A stretch of DNA of 19,524 bases from Deinococcus cellulosilyticus NBRC 106333 = KACC 11606 (GCF_007990775.1 NZ_BJXB01000054.1:1-19524), one strand, 5' to 3'; counted from the first letter of the stretch, positions 1 through 7,964 are shown. Program-made: numbers and translations. The notes: generated by a model not told the origin, from the sequence alone.

Positions 1-75
1 AAAATGCCAGAACCTTCTACAAAGGAAGTTGCATTCAGGCGATCAAGGTTGGGTGCTCAGGCTGCCCTGAGGCCA
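1..75. other. non-coding stretch downstream of the CBASS E2 gene
   Basis: On the minus strand, all three frames after the E2 stop codon are closed within a few codons or lack a start. The only short openings are a 13-codon and a 4-codon ATG ORF. No ubiquitin-like, E1 or JAB gene begins here, so the CBASS operon appears to end with E2 inside this window. No convincing terminator is visible. Confidence 0.5.
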
Positions 76-489
76 TCAGTGTCGTCCCCCGCCTTCCCAG
101 GTGCCTGTTACCAGCCAGATTTCATAATAGAACAGCCAATCCACAGTCCAGGGAATGAGGGTGGTGGCCAGAGCCTGCTGTGGGGTCCACTCTCCAGAAG
201 GCGGATAGAACAGGCACAGAGCCCCATTCCGATAAAGGTGAGGTGGGGGAACTCCATCCCGGTGCTGCAAGGTGGGGGAGAGGACATGCACCTCTGGAGG
301 AGAACCCTGTTGGTGCTGCAGGAGCACCTGGTAGGTTCCTCCCATCTCAGAAGGCCTGACTTCAAAGTGGGCTTGTAAGGTGGTCCCTTTCACTTTCACC
401 TGCATGGAAGGATGATGGCGGCGCAGCAGGATTGCCTGCACCACCAGGGGGAGGGGCTTGGGTTTGAAGGTCACCTTACTTTTTGCCAT
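76..489 (-). CDS. CBASS E2-like conjugating protein (type II-short)
   Basis: This 137-aa protein looks like the stand-alone E2-fold protein of type II-short CBASS. In that family the E2 cysteine forms a conjugate with the CD-NTase and primes it for signalling. The visible signature is His84-Leu-Tyr-Arg-Asn-Gly followed by Leu-Cys-Leu-Phe-Tyr-Pro with the likely catalytic Cys92, then a Trp-rich C-terminal half (IPWTVDWLFYYEIW) ending in TGTWEGGGRH. No E1 adenylation domain is fused to it, which separates it from full-length Cap2 of type II CBASS. The ATG at 489 lies inside the end of the CD-NTase gene (14-nt overlap) and lacks a clear Shine-Dalgarno, so translation is probably coupled. The family call rests on the pattern around Cys92 and on gene order. 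Confidence 0.82.
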   Translation of the reverse strand: MAKSKVTFKPKPLPLVVQAILLRRHHPSMQVKVKGTTLQAHFEVRPSEMGGTYQVLLQHQQGSPPEVHVLSPTLQHRDGVPPPHLYRNGALCLFYPPSGEWTPQQALATTLIPWTVDWLFYYEIWLVTGTWEGGGRH

Positions 490-1639
490 AGAAGGTGTGA
501 GGTTTGAGAAGGATGCTGGCCGCTGATGGCGTCACAGCCAGACCAGTGAGCAAAGAGGCATGGCTGATTTGCTGAGCACGGGATTGCGAGGCGGTCCTGC
601 CATATTGCTGAAGGGACTTTTGGACCACACTGTCTCCCAAGGCGGCTTTCAGGCTGGTGGCATACTCTTGCAGATCCCGATATGAAGACAGAAAATCCTT
701 TTGAGCCTGTGCGTGCCACTGGTCATATCTGGTTTTGTGTGCTGGATTTTCATTCCATTTTCTGGCGAGGTTTTCTTGTGGCATGGACGGGTTTCTGACA
801 TACCAGACGTCATTGAATTGATGAATGCCTTTGTTCATGGTGTTGAGGATGTGTTCCAGGCATTCTGCAAGGTCCTGGTGTCCAATGTGGCACTGGGCGG
901 CCAGGGTGGTGAGCAAGATGGAGGCGGGACAGGATTCCTGGTGATTCTGAAAATACAAATCCCGGTGGCGTTTCAGCAACTGGATGGTTTGCTGCAATGG
1001 GGTGCGCACCTTGTGCTCAGGAACATCATCAATGCTCAGGCTGAAGGATTTGGCCACCCGTTCTTGTAGCCACTGCAACACCTTGGCGTTTTGCAGTTTG
1101 AACCAGGCTTCGAAGCCCTGGGGGTTGCTTTCTGACCAGCCCTGGGTTTTGCGATTGGTGATCTGAACGCTGAGAAGAGGAGGGTTCTTTTGCTGGTTGG
1201 GACGCGCAGGGACAACGTCCAGATGGAAATTGCCTGCGTACTTCAGGGTCCAGCAACGGTCATTTTCCTTGAGGATTTTGCTGTAAGTGCCGTGTTCTCG
1301 CAGGCGTGCTCCCACCAGCAGACGGTAAGCCTCTGAGGTGAGGGCGACCGGCAAGAGATTGGCGATTTGGACCAGATCAATGTCGAATTCACCCCCTTCG
1401 GTGCAGGGTCGGACCACTGTGCCCAGTGCAAAGGAGCCCTGGGCAAAAATGTGAAGATCGTAGGTTTCGAGCGATGACCCTGGAGCGCCAAGCCAGTTGC
1501 CCACAGCGTGGTATTTGTCACGGGCATCTTTTTCCAGGGAAGGGGAGATGTTCAGGGATTCGGCCATCCAGAACAACAGGGCGCTGCGGCTGTGAGGGTC
1601 GTAGGGCATGAAGCGTTCATCGGGAGAAATCAGTGTCAT
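476..1639 (-). CDS. CD-NTase (cGAS/DncV-like nucleotidyltransferase)
   Basis: This 387-aa protein belongs to the CD-NTase family, which makes cyclic di- or trinucleotides from NTPs after phage infection. The nucleotidyltransferase core is visible: QGSFALGT with Gly68-Ser69, then EFDIDLV with metal-binding Asp86 and Asp88, and the third acid Asp141 in HLDVVPA. A helical C-terminal domain follows (residues about 210-330). The clade and the nucleotide product cannot be assigned by eye. It starts with an ATG preceded at a good distance by AAAGGA, 11 nt after the capV stop, and overlaps the E2 gene by 14 nt. The C-terminus ends Tyr-Gly-Lys-Lys. In CBASS systems with E2 proteins the C-terminal residue of the CD-NTase is the conjugation point, so a Gly followed by two Lys is noteworthy. 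Confidence 0.9.
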   Translation of the reverse strand: MTLISPDERFMPYDPHSRSALLFWMAESLNISPSLEKDARDKYHAVGNWLGAPGSSLETYDLHIFAQGSFALGTVVRPCTEGGEFDIDLVQIANLLPVALTSEAYRLLVGARLREHGTYSKILKENDRCWTLKYAGNFHLDVVPARPNQQKNPPLLSVQITNRKTQGWSESNPQGFEAWFKLQNAKVLQWLQERVAKSFSLSIDDVPEHKVRTPLQQTIQLLKRHRDLYFQNHQESCPASILLTTLAAQCHIGHQDLAECLEHILNTMNKGIHQFNDVWYVRNPSMPQENLARKWNENPAHKTRYDQWHAQAQKDFLSSYRDLQEYATSLKAALGDSVVQKSLQQYGRTASQSRAQQISHASLLTGLAVTPSAASILLKPHTFYGKK

Positions 1640-1650
1640 GGAGGTTCCTT

Positions 1651-2658
1651 TCAGGGCAAAGGGGTGAAACTGGGTGCCTGGTGGGAGAGAAACATCTCTT
1701 TCAGGCGTGGAGTGTAGGCTTTGCTGGTTTCGCTGGCGAGGCTGAGGATGCGCCGTTCATCGATCCGGTCGAGTTCAAAAAGTTTGGGTGGTACGGTGGG
1801 GTTGATGCGCAAGATGCGTTCGCTCTGGGGTTGTTTGCCCTGGTCTCCCAGGAGGTTGTGGGCAATGAAGGTGGCCCCGTTGCTCTGGGCGTCCATCAGA
1901 ATGTTGGTGATGTCCCAGGCCCACTGGCTGAGTCCACCGTGGTCCATGCGCCGGGAGCGGTTGGTGAGGGCACCGGTGGTGCCTAGGCTGAGAATTTTGA
2001 TCTGGGAGACTGGGATTTCCAGGTAACTGACAGCTTCTGTCAAGCCGACCAGGATGGGGTTGTTCGCCCACAGGCCGCCATCGAGATGGCGGATGTTGTC
2101 GATCCGGGTGCTGGCCGGGAAGTAAGTGGGGGCAGCTGAGGTCGCTAGGGCAATGTCAACCATGGGGCGCTTCCAATCCCGGGTGAAGTTGGGGTGGTGG
2201 CGGGTTTTGAACGTGCAGGGCAAACAGCTGTCGTTGCTGTAACTGGGGATCACCAGGCGTTTTTGGCTGTGACCCAGAAGATGGCCCCCAAAGACTTCCA
2301 TCAGGGCTTCTTCCAGGGCCTTGGGATTGAATTTCCTTTTGACCAGGTGTTTGAAGAACACCAGCCCTTTCAGGGGATTGCGGAAGATGCTGGGGCCTTT
2401 TTTAAGGTAGAAATCAACAATGTCCTGGGGAGATTTCCCGAGGCCGAGGGCCAGGGCAATGATGCCTCCGGTGCTGGTGCCGGTGATCAGGTCGAAGTGG
2501 TCGGTGATGGTGCAGCCAAGGTCATCTTCAAAGGCCTTGAGAAGGCTTGCTGTGAAAAGGCCTTTGATGCCTCCTCCATCCAGGGCGAGGATTTGAAATG
2601 GCCTTTCACCGGTGGATGGAGACTGGGTTGGAGCAGACTGAGCGGAATCTAAATCCAT
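1651..2658 (-). CDS. capV: patatin-like phospholipase, CBASS effector CapV
   Basis: This 335-aa patatin-like phospholipase is the first gene of the minus-strand CBASS operon. Patatin effectors of this type are switched on by the cyclic nucleotide of the neighbouring CD-NTase and degrade membrane phospholipids, killing the infected cell. The hallmarks are all present: oxyanion motif DGGGIKG (27-33), nucleophile elbow GTSTG with Ser62, and the catalytic Asp193 in HLDGG. Family length is normal and the frame is intact. Upstream on the minus strand an extended -10 (TGCTACAAT) ends 8 nt before the ATG, which would give a nearly leaderless mRNA. No Shine-Dalgarno is seen in front of this start, in line with that. 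The effector role follows from its position next to the CD-NTase and E2. Confidence 0.92.
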   Translation of the reverse strand: MDLDSAQSAPTQSPSTGERPFQILALDGGGIKGLFTASLLKAFEDDLGCTITDHFDLITGTSTGGIIALALGLGKSPQDIVDFYLKKGPSIFRNPLKGLVFFKHLVKRKFNPKALEEALMEVFGGHLLGHSQKRLVIPSYSNDSCLPCTFKTRHHPNFTRDWKRPMVDIALATSAAPTYFPASTRIDNIRHLDGGLWANNPILVGLTEAVSYLEIPVSQIKILSLGTTGALTNRSRRMDHGGLSQWAWDITNILMDAQSNGATFIAHNLLGDQGKQPQSERILRINPTVPPKLFELDRIDERRILSLASETSKAYTPRLKEMFLSHQAPSFTPLP

Positions 2659-2698
2659 TTAAATAAATTGTAGCATATTTTTAGACACTATTTAGATT
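2646..2698. promoter_or_regulatory. candidate CapH operator region between capV and capH
   Basis: The AT-rich divergent region holds two TTTAGA direct repeats exactly 11 bp apart (2680-2685 and 2691-2696). A third copy sits in inverted orientation at 2648-2653, inside the first capV codons. The outer pair forms a perfect 9-bp inverted repeat (AATCTAAAT at 2646-2654, ATTTAGATT at 2690-2698). A second dyad with one mismatch (TAAATTGT at 2664-2671, ACTATTTA at 2687-2694) overlaps the capV -10. Repressor binding here could close both operons. The assignment to the adjacent XRE protein is inference. Confidence 0.4.
2667..2675 (-). promoter_or_regulatory. extended -10 promoter of the CBASS operon
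   Basis: Read on the minus strand this is TGC-TACAAT, an extended -10 box. Only 8 nt separate it from the capV ATG, so the start site would fall at or next to the start codon. No good -35 hexamer is seen, as is common with extended -10 promoters. Confidence 0.55.
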
Positions 2699-2780
2699 TT
2701 TCATGAGTGGTTTAACGATCAGGGCCTCTGGAGGAGTATCATGGAGTCCAATAGACCACGGCCACGCAGAAAGGACCCAC

Positions 2781-3155
2781 ATGACCCTCCCCACCCCAGA
2801 CCCCCCAACCCTTGGAGAAGAACTGAGAAAAACGCGAAAACAACACGGCTTCACGCTCAAAGACGTGGAAAAAGAGACTGGCATCAGCAATGCCTACCTC
2901 AGCCAGCTTGAAACAGGCAAGATTGACCGGCCAGCGCCGGACAAACTCTACCAGCTTGCTCAAATGTACAGAATCAATTTCAATGACCTGATGGTGAAAG
3001 CCGGCCACATCCGCAAACGCAGCGACTTGCCTGAAGACCACCCCCAGCTGGTGGGCACAGCCCTATCTGCAGAAAAACTCACGCCGGAAGAAGAAAAAGC
3101 CCTTCTGATGTACCTCAAACATATTCTGCGCAACCCAGACCGCAATGGAGGATGA
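2781..3155 (+). CDS. capH: XRE-family repressor, CapH/DdrO-like
   Basis: This 124-aa protein has an N-terminal XRE helix-turn-helix (GEELRKTRKQHGFTLKDVEK, then ISNAYLSQLETGKI). It ends in a short C-terminal helical segment (TPEEEKALLMYLKHIL) of the kind that dimerises DdrO and CapH proteins. Such repressors are cut in the linker by a partner ImmA/IrrE peptidase. The partner is the next gene, which overlaps this one by 11 nt, and the CBASS operon lies divergently upstream, so CBASS repression is the likely job. I chose the ATG at 2781 because AAGGA lies just upstream and the domain begins 10 residues later. The frame is open upstream to 2703 and an out-of-frame ATG with a stronger ribosome site lies at 2741. 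Confidence 0.83.
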   Translation: MTLPTPDPPTLGEELRKTRKQHGFTLKDVEKETGISNAYLSQLETGKIDRPAPDKLYQLAQMYRINFNDLMVKAGHIRKRSDLPEDHPQLVGTALSAEKLTPEEEKALLMYLKHILRNPDRNGG

Positions 3156-4035
3156 TTTCTCCAGCACCCTCCAAGCGGCACATGATTACCTCCAAGAGCT
3201 TCAACTTCCAGAGGGAAAACCCACCCCGGTGGACCACTTGTTGCGCCAGGAAAAGCTGCTGGTGCAGTCTCTTGCCACCAGGGAAAGCCTGGAACAAGCA
3301 CGGGACATTCTGGGATTGGACATCAATGTGCTGATTCAGGCGCTCCCCAAGATACACGGCATGTATCCTGAAGGCACCGATGTGGTGTTCGTGAACCTGA
3401 ACAGCCTTCCCGAACGGCAACGGTTTGTGAAACTGCATGAATTGGCCCACAAAGTGCTTCCCTGGCAGATTTTTTCACACCTCGAAACGGATGATGTTCT
3501 GCGTGGAGAAACCAGGGAGAATTTTGAAATTGAAGCCAACATGTTTGCCGCTGAACTGCTTTTTCAGGGTGCCCGTTTCCAGAACCAGGCCCTGCTGGAG
3601 CCCCTGGACATTCGCAGCGCCCTGAAACTCGCCCAGCGGTTTGGAGCATCCGCACAGGCTTCACTGCAACGCTACGTTCACACGCATGAAGCACCTTGTG
3701 CACTGGTGGTGCTGAATGAAGAGCGCACCTCCACAGTGCGTGGCCCTGCTCACACTGTCCGGCAGGTGATCACCTCCCAGGCCTTTCCAGAGTGCACCCC
3801 ATGGTGGAAGCCCGGAGACCTGCTGCCAAGTGAACACCCATTGATCCGGCACTTCAAACGGTCTGCCTTGACGGCAAACATCCCAGAGTACATCACATTC
3901 GACACCCCCAGCGGCATTTGCAGGTGCAACCTCCAGATGTTCCGCAATTCTTATAGAATGATGGTGTTTCTTGCTCCACAACGGGCACAACCCCGCCGAC
4001 AGAACAGCACCCGCAGCCAGGTGCAACGGCTGTAA
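3145..4035 (+). CDS. capP: ImmA/IrrE-family zinc metallopeptidase, CapP-like
   Basis: This 296-aa peptidase carries the zinc motif His98-Glu-Leu-Ala-His102 and, about 28 residues later, the third-ligand segment EIEANMFAAELL (Glu130). An N-terminal helical region precedes it, and the C-terminal third (about 190-280) has the position and size of the GAF-like sensor domain of IrrE/CapP proteins. Members of this family cleave their XRE partner after DNA damage. CapP of CBASS systems is reported to be stimulated by single-stranded DNA, and IrrE of Deinococcus cleaves DdrO. The gene starts inside the end of capH, so the two are co-translated. It is followed after 20 bp by sbcD. The tail is basic (QRAQPRRQNSTRSQVQRL). 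A housekeeping irrE is unlikely given the linkage. Confidence 0.85.
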   Translation: MEDDFSSTLQAAHDYLQELQLPEGKPTPVDHLLRQEKLLVQSLATRESLEQARDILGLDINVLIQALPKIHGMYPEGTDVVFVNLNSLPERQRFVKLHELAHKVLPWQIFSHLETDDVLRGETRENFEIEANMFAAELLFQGARFQNQALLEPLDIRSALKLAQRFGASAQASLQRYVHTHEAPCALVVLNEERTSTVRGPAHTVRQVITSQAFPECTPWWKPGDLLPSEHPLIRHFKRSALTANIPEYITFDTPSGICRCNLQMFRNSYRMMVFLAPQRAQPRRQNSTRSQVQRL

Positions 4036-4055
4036 TTCAAACCCTTTGAGGCAAC

Positions 4056-5264
4056 GTGAACCCAATCCGCGTGATCCACCTTTCCGATTTGCACCTGGGC
4101 TTTCAAGGCCCCTCAAACCTTACGGTTCCGGATGGCCCACATGCCGGGGTTCCCCTGAGGCAACATGACCTCGAAAATGCAGTGGAGTGGTTGTGCAGCA
4201 ACCTGGTACAGCAACCTGTTCCTGTGAACGTGGTTTTAATTGCAGGAGATGTCTTTGACCGCTCCAACCCCTTGCCACGAGCAGTGCATGCTGCAGGGCG
4301 ACTGATTCACATTTTAACCCAACAAGAAATTGAAGTGGTGGTGGTGGACGGGAACCACGACACGCCCAGTGCCCTCTCTGCCGGGCATCCCATGGCTTAC
4401 CTCGCCCTTTTTGGCGCACACATTGTTCACGGTGAAAAGGTGCAGGTGATTCACACAGACCACTGGAAGAGCCCTCACCTGCAACACCTTGCGGTGCACT
4501 GCATTCCTCGCCGGGCTTTGAAGAATCTTGATGTTGGTGAAATCCACCCCTTTCCAGACCGCTGCAATGTGCTGCTCACCCATGGACTGGTGGCCAGTCG
4601 AGAAGATGAACCTGGTGAGGATGGACGCATTCCACGCTCACTTCTCGAACAATCCTGGGATTACATTGCCTTGGGAGACTGGCATGGTCACATGCACCAG
4701 CCTGTCGCGGGAATTCCTGCCTATTATCCGGGCAGTCTGGAACGGCTGCATTTTGGAGAGGCCATGCGGCATCCAGCCCAGGAAACAGATCCTTACCAGG
4801 TGCGGGGTGGGCTGGATGTGACCCTGTTGCCTGAGAACGAAACGCAAGTCCAGTCTTTCCCTTACCCCCATGCCCGGCCCATGTATCATGCCCAGGTGGA
4901 AGCCAGTGAAATGACGGCAGAAGACCTGCATGCACGACTGGATGTGCTCACCCAGGACCTTCCAGCACAGGGCTTGCTGCAAGTGCACGTCATGGGGGCC
5001 ACCCAGACCCTGAAAGCAGAACTCAATGCCCGGAACCTCAACCCCATCCGGCAGCGCATCCACCGAGTGGAACTCAAATGGCATTTGCTTCATGACACCG
5101 TTGAACAGAGTGAACAGGCGGCCCAGGCAGAAACGTTGCCAGAACAATGGCAGGCCTACCTGCAACGCCATGCTCCTGATCAAAGCTGGCTTTTACAAGC
5201 AGGCCTGGAGGTCCTGACGGAAGCCCGGACACGCCTTGCCCAGAGTGCCGAGGAACACCCGTGA
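4056..5264 (+). CDS. sbcD: SbcD/Mre11-like nuclease subunit
   Basis: This 402-aa protein is a Mre11/SbcD-type calcineurin-like phosphoesterase, the nuclease half of the SbcCD complex that trims double-strand ends and opens hairpins. The metal-binding motifs appear in order: Asp11-Leu-His13, GDVFDRSNP with Asp65, GNHD (99-102), LTHG, and GDWHGHMH. A C-terminal region (about 280-400) corresponds to the capping and SbcC-contact part. The start is GTG at 4056 with TGAGG upstream, and it sits 20 bp after the capP stop. The stop codon overlaps the sbcC GTG start in a GTGA, so the two are coupled. Its place behind a CapP-type protease is unusual, and it may be a defence-dedicated copy rather than the repair enzyme of the chromosome. 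Confidence 0.88.
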   Translation: MNPIRVIHLSDLHLGFQGPSNLTVPDGPHAGVPLRQHDLENAVEWLCSNLVQQPVPVNVVLIAGDVFDRSNPLPRAVHAAGRLIHILTQQEIEVVVVDGNHDTPSALSAGHPMAYLALFGAHIVHGEKVQVIHTDHWKSPHLQHLAVHCIPRRALKNLDVGEIHPFPDRCNVLLTHGLVASREDEPGEDGRIPRSLLEQSWDYIALGDWHGHMHQPVAGIPAYYPGSLERLHFGEAMRHPAQETDPYQVRGGLDVTLLPENETQVQSFPYPHARPMYHAQVEASEMTAEDLHARLDVLTQDLPAQGLLQVHVMGATQTLKAELNARNLNPIRQRIHRVELKWHLLHDTVEQSEQAAQAETLPEQWQAYLQRHAPDQSWLLQAGLEVLTEARTRLAQSAEEHP

Positions 5265-7750
5265 GCATACTGAAATTGACCCTGGAAAATTTCAAGCGAT
5301 ACCGTGAAGCGACGGAAGTGGTGTTCCCCAAAGGACTCACCCTGGTCACGGGAGAGAATGGGGCCGGGAAATCCACCCTCACCCAGGCAATGTTGCAGGC
5401 CCTGTTCGGCCCTTATCCCCTCACAGATGTGCGGTCAGATGGCACAGGCAACCAGACGGTGCGGGTGGGTTTTGCCCTGGAAAGCCAGGGTGTTGTGCTG
5501 GAAGCGTCCACCCAGAACACCCAGCATCGCATTCGTGTCAACGGCAACACCATCATTGATTTTGGACCGAACAGCAAGGAAGCCGCCACAAAATACACCC
5601 GAGCTTTTCTGGGTGGGCTGGGCAGCAAGGCTTTCGAACGGGTTTACTTTGCAATGCAGGGCGAAACCCACGCCCTGGTCACCGAATCCAGAGCAGAACT
5701 CAGAAGGCTGTTTGAAGAAGTGCTGCAACTGGACGTCATCACCACCGCTGTTGAGGTGCAGGCTAAAAACCACCAGGCGCACCTCAACACCCTGATGCAG
5801 GATCTGGCAGTGGCTTGTAGTGTGGCTGACCGTGTTTCGCAGGACCCTAAACGCCAGGTGCTTCTCAGCAGGACTTCTCGTGCCCAGGCAAAGCACACCC
5901 GAGGAGAACCCCTGAGCCTCCTGTTGACCGCTTTGGGAAACGCGCAAGTGGTTCATCATGAGGTCACTATTTTGTTGCAGGAACAGGAGAACGCAGCACG
6001 CCAGCTTCTGGTTTCCCACCAACGATTGATGGAAGACCAAGAGCAACAGATTCTGATCCTCGAAAACAAAGTGGAGTCCTGGAAACAAAAAGAGAGGACC
6101 CTGCTGGAATTGCAACGCCAGCAAAACAGCGCTGAGGGCATGTTAAAAGGTGCAGGGCAGGACCTGCAGCGTCTGGAACAGGAGTTAACTGATGCAGACA
6201 GTCACCAGGAGGCCGCTCAGCAACACCAGCAGTTGCTTGCCCAGCAAGAAGACCTCAAATGGCAGTGGCAGAGCTGTCGGGAAGTGAAAGAAGCCCATGA
6301 ACTGGTGGAGCAGGCCCACTTGGCCCACCTGAAGTGTCAGCAGAAACTGCAATCTTTCTTGAATCTCGAAGGGCACATCACCAGCGTGCAAGCCAACATT
6401 GATCGACTGTTGTCGGCACAACAAACGGTGGCTTTAGACCCCCATGTTGAGAACTTTGAACTTCTGCAACAAGAGAAGGTGCAGCTGGGTTTGCAATTTA
6501 AAGAACATCAACAAGCGCTCAGTGTACTGACTGCCCAACAGGATGTGATGTGTCCCACTTGCGGTCAGGCATTGCATGATCACCAGCGCCTCCTTCGAGA
6601 AGATCACCTCAGATTCTGGTTGCAGCAAGTGTATCCTCAGCAATCACAGGAGGTGATCGTGCAGCTCCAGGCCATTGAACTGGACCGGGCAAACAGGCAT
6701 CAAAAGGTGACCGAAATGGGCCTTGAGGTTCAGCAATTGAGGGAAGAGCTTGCAGTCCTGAACAGCCGCATTAAAGAACGACAAGTGGTCATAGATGAAG
6801 CTGAACAGGCCCATCAGGTGTGGGAGGGTGCCAGGGCAGCATTGGGATCAGAGGTGTTTGATCCGCAGCAGGAAATTCACTTGCAAGAAAAGCTGAAGGT
6901 TGTGGAGCAGCAGATTTTGGACTTGCAGCCCCAGGTGATGCGGTTTATGAAAAGGCAGCAACTGGTCGTCTACATCGCTGAGAAGAAAGCACAGATGGCT
7001 TCATTTCAGCAGAACATGGCTGCTCTGAAAGCTGCTGAACGAGAACTGGGACACGACCCTGAAAAATTTCAGGCCAGTGTCGCCCTGGTGGCGCAACTCA
7101 AGCATGAACGCACCGATCTGGTCCGTAAGCAACAACAGAAGGAAACCACTCTGAAGGATACCCTCCGTCAGGTTCAAGATGCTCTTGGTCTTCAGCAACA
7201 ACTTGAAGATACGAGTTTCCGGGTGCAGCAGAGTCTGGTGCTGTTTCAAAGGGAAGAGCAGCTGCTGGAGCACCTCAAAGGATTCCACAGCCATTTCTTT
7301 CAGGCCAATACCCATCAGGTCCTGAAGCGTGCCACAGAATTGTTGCTTCCCGTGCTGGATTCCACTCTCTCTCGCCTTGAGATGGATGACCAGGGCAACC
7401 TGAAGTACCAGGACCCAGCAGGTGTCAGCCGAAAAGTGCAGCGTTTGTCGGGTGGAGAAAAAGCCCTGGTGGGGCTGTGCTTGCGGCTGGCGTTGGCCGA
7501 ACGTGCCCAGAGCATTGCGACAGAAGGTCGGGTGCGTTTTCTGGTGTTGGATGAGGTGCTCTCCAGTCTGGATGATGGGAAACGCGAGCAGGTGCAAGAC
7601 ATCCTGGAAGACGTGCTGCGGCGTGGAGTCTTTGAACACATCATCATGATCACCCACATTGATGATGTCAAACTCAACTGGCGTGCACATCGACTGGATG
7701 TTCAGAAAACGGGCGAAACCACCAGTAGGATGTGGTTTCAACACTTGTAA
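5261..7750 (+). CDS. sbcC: SbcC/Rad50-like ATPase with zinc hook
   Basis: This 829-aa SMC-like ATPase is the partner of SbcD; together they bind and process DNA ends in an ATP-driven way. The Walker A is GENGAGKST (31-39). A long Gln/Glu-rich coiled coil reaches the zinc hook Cys431-Pro-Thr-Cys434, a return coil follows, then the ABC signature LSGGEKALVG (729-738) and Walker B FLVLDEVLSSLDD with Asp764-Glu765. All catalytic parts are present. It is compact: E. coli SbcC is about 1050 residues, so the coiled-coil arms are short. The start is GTG overlapping the sbcD stop, with GAGGA upstream. It is the last gene of the capH-capP-sbcD-sbcC operon, and about 500 bp without a clear gene follow. 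Confidence 0.9.
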   Translation: MSILKLTLENFKRYREATEVVFPKGLTLVTGENGAGKSTLTQAMLQALFGPYPLTDVRSDGTGNQTVRVGFALESQGVVLEASTQNTQHRIRVNGNTIIDFGPNSKEAATKYTRAFLGGLGSKAFERVYFAMQGETHALVTESRAELRRLFEEVLQLDVITTAVEVQAKNHQAHLNTLMQDLAVACSVADRVSQDPKRQVLLSRTSRAQAKHTRGEPLSLLLTALGNAQVVHHEVTILLQEQENAARQLLVSHQRLMEDQEQQILILENKVESWKQKERTLLELQRQQNSAEGMLKGAGQDLQRLEQELTDADSHQEAAQQHQQLLAQQEDLKWQWQSCREVKEAHELVEQAHLAHLKCQQKLQSFLNLEGHITSVQANIDRLLSAQQTVALDPHVENFELLQQEKVQLGLQFKEHQQALSVLTAQQDVMCPTCGQALHDHQRLLREDHLRFWLQQVYPQQSQEVIVQLQAIELDRANRHQKVTEMGLEVQQLREELAVLNSRIKERQVVIDEAEQAHQVWEGARAALGSEVFDPQQEIHLQEKLKVVEQQILDLQPQVMRFMKRQQLVVYIAEKKAQMASFQQNMAALKAAERELGHDPEKFQASVALVAQLKHERTDLVRKQQQKETTLKDTLRQVQDALGLQQQLEDTSFRVQQSLVLFQREEQLLEHLKGFHSHFFQANTHQVLKRATELLLPVLDSTLSRLEMDDQGNLKYQDPAGVSRKVQRLSGGEKALVGLCLRLALAERAQSIATEGRVRFLVLDEVLSSLDDGKREQVQDILEDVLRRGVFEHIIMITHIDDVKLNWRAHRLDVQKTGETTSRMWFQHL

Positions 7751-7936
7751 GCAGGGCTGCAGAGGACGTGAGGGATAAAATTGTGAAGTTGTTTGGTGGA
7801 TACAACCTCACTGAAACAGTCGTCTTGAGTGGAACATCCACTTCTGATCTGCGAACTCACCATCACCAGGTCAGGTGGATGGCTTTATGAGGCAGTGTCT
7901 TTGTGCTAAGAAACCTGGAAAGCCTCAATTATGGTT

Positions 7937-7964
7937 TCCTACGATAACCTTTGTTATCGTAGGA
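7937..7964. repeat. perfect 12-bp inverted repeat
   Basis: TCCTACGATAAC and its exact complement flank a 4-base loop CTTT. No T-run follows in either direction, so it is not a textbook terminator. It could be a transcript-end hairpin of the sbcC operon, a protein-binding dyad or a REP-like remnant. Confidence 0.6.

Noticed and set aside
3145..4035. Housekeeping IrrE/PprI
   Set aside because: Overlap with an XRE partner, divergence from CBASS and linkage to SbcCD fit a CapP-type defence regulator better.
7001..7744. 247-aa minus-strand ORF
   Set aside because: It is antisense to the SbcC C-terminal ATPase motifs and has no domain of its own.
7768..7890. 40-codon GTG ORF after sbcC
   Set aside because: Ribosome site too close to the start, low-complexity ending, no recognisable features.
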